Part shown: positions 5,155-8,383 of the stretch, piece by piece
Numbering within the stretch: position 1 is the stretch's first letter
How the letters are laid out: every line of letters starts with the position of its first letter
Assembly: GCA_040901495.1 (NCBI GenBank)
Contig: JBBDYO010000012.1
Span: 1-8,383, forward strand
Reading direction: 5' to 3'
Origin: VRUE01 sp040901495
Lineage (GTDB): Bacteria > Actinomycetota > Thermoleophilia > Solirubrobacterales > 70-9
Length of the DNA stretch: 8,383 bases
The notes under the pieces: generated by a model
Told to the model about the DNA's origin: nothing
The model's database searches: none
Seen by the model: the letters and a program-made list of their open reading frames with translations, nothing else
Program-made: the position numbers and the translations under genes

Positions 5155-6768
5155 ATGGATCACGGGGGGCGCCTTGTCGCAAAAGTGCTGAAGTCACGCG
5201 GGGTCAGCCATCTCTTCACGCTGTCCGGGGGGCATCTGTTCTCTATCTATGACGGATGCCTCGCGGAGGGCATCGAGATCGTCGACGTGCGGCACGAGCA
5301 GTCGGCGGCCTTCGCGGCGGAGGGCTTCGCCAAGGCGACGCGGCGGGTGGGGGTGGCGGCGCTCACCGCCGGTCCTGGAGTGACCAACGGGGTCAGCGCG
5401 ATTGCGGGCGCCCAAGCCAATGACTCTCCGCTCTGCGTGCTCGGCGGGCGCGCGCCGGAGATGCGCTGGGGCTCCGGCTCCCTACAGGAGATCGACCACC
5501 TTCCCTTCGTGGAGCCGCTCGTGAAGTCGGCCGAGACCGTCAAGGACCCCGCCCAGATCGCTGCCCGGACCGCGGCGGCGCTCGACCTCGCACTCGCCGC
5601 ACCGAGCGGTCCGACCTTCGTCGACTATCCGCTCGACGTCGTCTTCACCGAGGCCGAGCCGGAGATCCCGGCCCCGCCTGGTGCAGGGGATGCGCAGCCG
5701 GCCGCTGGTGTCGAGGAGGCTGCGGCACTGCTCGCCGGCGCCGAGCGGCCGGCGGTCATGGCCGGGAGCGGGCTCTATTGGGGGAAGGGCGAGGGGGAGC
5801 TGCGCTCCTTGGCCGAGGCGCTCGGGATTCCGGTCTTCCTCAACGGGCTTGGGAGGGGTTGTCTTCCGGCCGATCACGAGCTTGCCCTCAGCCGTGCGCG
5901 TGGCGCCGGGTTGCGAGGAGCCGACGTGGCCCTGGTCGTGGGCGTCCCGATGGACTTTCGCCTTGGCTTTGGCGAGAGCTTCGGCGAGGAGACGAAGCTG
6001 ATCCGCCTGGACGCCGCCCCGAACGCGCTGACCGCGAACCGGGCGCCTGACGTCGACCTGGTGGGGGACGTCGCCGCCACCCTGGCGGCGCTTGGCGAGT
6101 CGGTCCAGGGCACCGCGCCTCGCACGGACCGCTGGCTCGAGGAGCTGCGCGCGGTCGATGCGGAGAAGCGCGCCGCCGAGCACGAGGAGTTGAACGACTC
6201 GCGCGCGCCCCTGCACCCGGTCCGCATCTACAAGGAGCTGGGGGAGGTGCTCGACCGCGACGCGATCGTGATCGGGGACGGCGGCGACTTCGTCTCCTAT
6301 GCCGGTCGCTTCATCGACACCTACGAGCCGGGTTGTTGGATGGACCCCGGGCCCTTTGGCTGCCTTGGTGCCGGCCCGGGCCAGGCGATCGGCGCCAAGC
6401 TCGCCCATCCCGACCGCCAGGTGTGTCTGCTGCTCGGCGATGGCGCCTTCGGCTTCGCTGGGATGGAGTTCGACACAATGGCGCGTCACGGCCTCGGAGT
6501 GGTGGGGGTGATGGGCAACAACGGGATCTGGGCGCTCGAGCATCACCCGATGAAATTTCTCTACGGCTACTCGGTTGCGGCCGAGCTACGGCCGGAAACG
6601 CGGTATGAGGAAATGGTCGAAGCGCTCGGCTGCGACGGGATCCTGGTCCGGAAGCCGGAGGAGCTGCGGCCGGCCCTGGCGCGGGCCTTCGAGTCGGGGC
6701 GACCGACGCTGGTCAACGTCATCACCGACCCCGAGGTCGTCTACCCCCGCAAGTCGAATTTGGCTTGA
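5155..6768 (+). CDS. ilvG: Thiamine diphosphate-dependent enzyme, IlvG/acetolactate synthase-like
   Basis: The protein has 537 residues and the three-domain layout of the acetolactate synthase/pyruvate oxidase group. The Pyr domain (1-165) starts with GGRLVAKVLKSRGVSHLF and has catalytic E48 in RHEQSAAFAAEG and the TAGPGVTNGVSA loop. The central domain (about 185-320) includes GLYWGKGEGELRSLAEALGIPV. The PP domain (about 350-530) has the cofactor motif GDG (428-430) through NN (455-456). It closely resembles the actinobacterial IlvG type (Mycobacterium Rv1820). The substrate is uncertain: the segment after NN reads GIWALEHHP rather than the MVxQWQ-type segment of true acetohydroxyacid synthases, whose Trp selects 2-ketobutyrate. 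No ilvN/ilvH regulatory subunit or ilvC adjoins it. The ATG at 5155 suits the family N-terminus, but the upstream GAGGGC is too far (about 17 nt) for a good ribosome binding site. A strong hairpin follows. Confidence 0.85.
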   Translation: MDHGGRLVAKVLKSRGVSHLFTLSGGHLFSIYDGCLAEGIEIVDVRHEQSAAFAAEGFAKATRRVGVAALTAGPGVTNGVSAIAGAQANDSPLCVLGGRAPEMRWGSGSLQEIDHLPFVEPLVKSAETVKDPAQIAARTAAALDLALAAPSGPTFVDYPLDVVFTEAEPEIPAPPGAGDAQPAAGVEEAAALLAGAERPAVMAGSGLYWGKGEGELRSLAEALGIPVFLNGLGRGCLPADHELALSRARGAGLRGADVALVVGVPMDFRLGFGESFGEETKLIRLDAAPNALTANRAPDVDLVGDVAATLAALGESVQGTAPRTDRWLEELRAVDAEKRAAEHEELNDSRAPLHPVRIYKELGEVLDRDAIVIGDGGDFVSYAGRFIDTYEPGCWMDPGPFGCLGAGPGQAIGAKLAHPDRQVCLLLGDGAFGFAGMEFDTMARHGLGVVGVMGNNGIWALEHHPMKFLYGYSVAAELRPETRYEEMVEALGCDGILVRKPEELRPALARAFESGRPTLVNVITDPEVVYPRKSNLA

Positions 6769-6832
6769 CAACAGCGAGTCTGCCGGATTCTCGATCTCCG
6801 GCCGCCGGCCGCCGGCGTCGATCTCCACACAA

Positions 6833-6862
6833 GAATCGACCGCCAGAGCTGGCGGTCGATTC
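6833..6862 (+). terminator. Strong hairpin downstream of the ilvG-like gene
   Basis: GAATCGACCGCCA and TGGCGGTCGATTC form a perfect 13-bp stem closed by a GAGC tetraloop, 64 nt after the stop codon. It is the most stable hairpin in the window and a probable rho-independent-like terminator, though CCCGTTGG follows in place of a T tract. The symmetry lets it act on both strands. Confidence 0.7.
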
Positions 6863-7136
6863 CCGTTGGTCCCTCAGGACGGGCAGGGGTACGTCTTCAG
6901 GGACCGGTTCCTATTCAGTGGGCTCAGACGGCGGGAGGCGCCTGATGCGGCAATCGCCTGAACCCTGTGACCGGGTTGGCGGTGGGCCCTTGGACTCACC
7001 TCGTTCCCAGTGATCCGATTATGTGCTCGTCTATCCGATACGTCTAGGAGCGCTGTTTGCCACTACTGACAAGCAGGTAGGCCAAATTTACCCACTACTC
7101 TGGCTTCGGGTCCCCTCTTTACCCTTATGTCCTGCT

Positions 7137-7155
7137 GTATAGAACTCGTCTATAC
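7137..7155. repeat. Inverted repeat GTATAG-7 nt-CTATAC
   Basis: A perfect 6-bp inverted repeat with a 7-nt spacer (AACTCGT) lies in the AT-richer part of the gap downstream of ppx. The layout resembles a protein or recombinase core site, or a weak hairpin. No recombinase gene is in the window, so function is unassigned. Confidence 0.5.
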
Positions 7156-7160
7156 ATGTA

Positions 7161-7180
7161 GTCCCAGGAAGTCCCAAGAA
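7161..7180. repeat. Tandem 10-nt direct repeat, GTCCCAGGAA then GTCCCAAGAA
   Basis: Two adjacent 10-nt units differ at one position. They lie just beyond the GTATAG/CTATAC inverted repeat and 15 nt from the end of the ppx gene. They could be arm-type protein binding sites or a chance duplication. Confidence 0.45.
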
Positions 7181-7195
7181 GCTTTTGTCCTTTAA

Positions 7196-8137
7196 TCAGG
7201 GGTTTTCCACGTCCTCGAGCGCGGCGATCGCGCTGCCATAGAGGATGTCGTGCTCAGACACCCCCACCTTGTCCAGTGCGAAGGCTCGCATCGCCTCGAT
7301 CAGGATCACGACCCCGGCGATGATCGTGGGGGCCCGATCCGGGTGCAAACCGACGATCTGGGCTCGCTCCTCGAGCGGGGCCGAGGCCAGTTGCGAGAGC
7401 AGTCGCTGGATCGATTGCAGCGAGAGGACGTGTCCGTGAACTTGCTCGGGGTCGTAGGGGTCGAGCTCCAGCTCCATGGCGGCGAGCGACGTCGGGGTCC
7501 CGGCGACGGCGATCGCCGCGCTGGGCCGGTGGGCGGAAGCATCGGCGATGGAGGCTTCGATCAGTGCTCGGACGTCGGCGGCAAGGGCCTCTAGCTCGAC
7601 GGTCGCGGGAGGGTCGGTGGAGAGGTGGCGCTCTGTGTGTCGCACGACCCCTGCCTGCAGCGAAGCGTGGAAGGCAATCTCCTCGCCGGTGCCGATCACG
7701 AGCTCGGTTGAGCCACCGCCGATGTCGATGACCAGCGTCGGCTCGGTGGGCGTTCTCTCCGATGTGGCGCCCAGGTAGGTGAGGCGCGCCTCCTCCGCGC
7801 CGTCGAGCACCTGTGCGGTAAGGGCGAAGCGCTCCCTCAGCTCGGCGACGAAGGCGCTGCCGTTGGAGGCGTCGCGAACCGCGCTGGTGGCGATTGCCCG
7901 GATGACCTCCGCACCGGTCTCGCGGCAGATCGCTACGTAGTCGGCAATCGCGTCGCACGCAGCCTCGATCGCTTCGACGGCGAGCTGTCCCGAGAGGTCG
8001 ACGCCGCGCCCGAGCCGCGTGACGCGACTGTGCCGCTCGACCTCCACAACGCGTCGGCCGGTGACATCGGCCACCAACAGCCGGGTCGAGTTGGTGCCGA
8101 CGTCGATGACGGCCACTCTCTGAGCATCGCTGGGCAT
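7196..8137 (-). CDS. ppx: Ppx/GppA-family exopolyphosphatase, short actinobacterial form
   Basis: The protein has 313 residues of the actin/ASKHA-fold Ppx/GppA family, which removes terminal phosphate from polyphosphate or converts pppGpp to ppGpp in the cytoplasm. The N-terminal phosphate loop is IDVGTNSTRLL (11-21). The second phosphate motif is IDIGGGSTELVIG (137-149). The catalytic Glu lies in LDGAEEARLTYLG (111-123). GTPTSLAA (213-220) and the C-terminal SEHDILYGSA (294-303) are also typical. At 313 residues it lacks the C-terminal HD-like domain of the long E. coli Ppx (about 510) and resembles the short mycobacterial homologues (Rv0496, Rv1026). Polyphosphate or pppGpp preference cannot be told from sequence. 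The ATG at 8137 starts just before the phosphate loop; its ribosome binding site is weak. The gene is divergent from the initiator tRNA and convergent with ilvG. Confidence 0.93.
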   Translation of the reverse strand: MPSDAQRVAVIDVGTNSTRLLVADVTGRRVVEVERHSRVTRLGRGVDLSGQLAVEAIEAACDAIADYVAICRETGAEVIRAIATSAVRDASNGSAFVAELRERFALTAQVLDGAEEARLTYLGATSERTPTEPTLVIDIGGGSTELVIGTGEEIAFHASLQAGVVRHTERHLSTDPPATVELEALAADVRALIEASIADASAHRPSAAIAVAGTPTSLAAMELELDPYDPEQVHGHVLSLQSIQRLLSQLASAPLEERAQIVGLHPDRAPTIIAGVVILIEAMRAFALDKVGVSEHDILYGSAIAALEDVENP

Positions 8138-8196
8138 GAGCTCGGCACTCTAGAAGCGATGGCCGGCAAGCACGCATGCGCCCATCGCATTGCCAC

Positions 8197-8224
8197 TTCC
8201 CAAGCCGGTCTTCGTTGCTAGCAT
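8197..8224 (+). promoter_or_regulatory. Possible sigma-70-type promoter of tRNA-fMet
   Basis: TTCCCA (8197-8202) and TAGCAT (8219-8224) are separated by 16 nt and would start transcription a few nt before the tRNA at 8235. Each box matches only four of six consensus bases, so the placement is tentative. Confidence 0.35.
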
Positions 8225-8234
8225 GGGCATACGC

Positions 8235-8308
<74 letters not shown>

Positions 8309-8330
8309 TACGAAAAAGCCCCGCTAATGA

Positions 8331-8357
8331 GGCTGTCGCGCAAACCGCGCGGCAGCC
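8331..8357 (+). terminator. Hairpin downstream of tRNA-fMet
   Basis: GGCTGTCGCGC and GCGCGGCAGCC form an 11-bp stem with one G-U pair around AAACC, 22 nt after the tRNA. There is no following T tract. It is a likely terminator or processing end for the tRNA transcript; a run of five A residues lies upstream (8313-8317). Confidence 0.55.
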
Positions 8358-8383
8358 AAGTGGCAGACGGATTCGGCTTGGTC

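Larger units (their letters stand above)
6769..7195. other. 427-nt gap between convergent genes, with hairpins and an AT-richer, repeat-bearing segment
   Basis: No convincing gene is present. The left part starts with a GC-rich CCGGCCGCCGG-type stretch flanked by two copies of TCGATCTCC, then the strong hairpin at 6833-6862. Three weaker inverted repeats follow: GGTCCCT/AGGGACC (6868-6874/6899-6905), AGGCG/CGCCT (6936-6940/6955-6959) and AACCC/GGGTT (6961-6965/6973-6977). From about 7015 the composition falls: by hand count 7021-7200 has 87 G or C in 180, against visibly about two thirds or more in the flanking genes. This part contains the repeats CTCGTCTAT (7026, 7145), CCACTACT (7060, 7092), a GTATAG/CTATAC inverted repeat and a 10-nt tandem repeat. 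It may be an old insertion or recombination scar. Confidence 0.6.

Noticed and set aside
6765..7013. 82-codon open frame overlapping the end of ilvG by 4 nt, starting at TTG
   Set aside because: The product is low-complexity Arg/Ser/Gly-rich, runs through the 13-bp hairpin, and has no ribosome binding site of its own or recognisable motif. Open by chance in GC-rich DNA.
8327..8383. 19-codon frame open to the window edge starting at ATG 8327
   Set aside because: Too short to judge, overlaps the hairpin after tRNA-fMet, and has no clear ribosome binding site. A gene beginning here cannot be excluded.

Overview
The window is from a high-GC bacterium, most likely an actinobacterium. A Thermoleophilia/Solirubrobacterales-type host is my inference. 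It rests on the GC-rich codon use, the actinobacterial form of the initiator tRNA, the short exopolyphosphatase, the IlvG-like thiamine diphosphate enzyme, and the DhnA-type aldolase. I could run no database search, so the taxonomy is a reading of sequence character only.

Layout, left to right. (1) The N-terminal 135 codons of a class I (DhnA/FbaB-type) fructose-bisphosphate aldolase run leftward off the window (1-405). (2) Divergent from it is a rightward run of four closely spaced genes: a zinc-ribbon protein with a catalytically dead rhomboid-like membrane domain (500-1258), a small helical protein of unknown function (1268-1600), a UPF0173-type metallo-beta-lactamase-fold hydrolase (1605-2318), and an R2-like ligand-binding oxidase (R2lox) with its metal ligands and Val/Tyr crosslink pair in place (2394-3320). 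(3) A bidirectional hairpin separates this from a leftward gene (3359-4918). That gene encodes an ECF sigma factor carrying in one chain an anti-sigma-type zinc finger, a membrane segment and a long Pro/Ala/Ser-rich tail. (4) A tRNA-Leu(UAA) lies 33 nt before a rightward IlvG-like ThDP enzyme gene (5155-6768). (5) A 427-nt gap between convergent genes holds a strong hairpin, several weaker hairpins, and an AT-richer segment with short repeats. (6) A leftward short-form Ppx/GppA phosphatase (7196-8137) is divergent from an initiator tRNA-fMet (8235-8308), which is followed by another hairpin.

Most genes look like chromosomal core or near-core genes. I see no transposase, integrase, CRISPR array or toxin-antitoxin pair. 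The unusual content is at the protein-architecture level: the pseudo-rhomboid, the self-tethered sigma factor and the R2lox. How the four-gene run works together is unknown. A metal-dependent hydrolase beside a Mn/Fe-type oxidase and a membrane pseudoprotease could reflect lipid or small-molecule handling at the membrane, but that is speculation.
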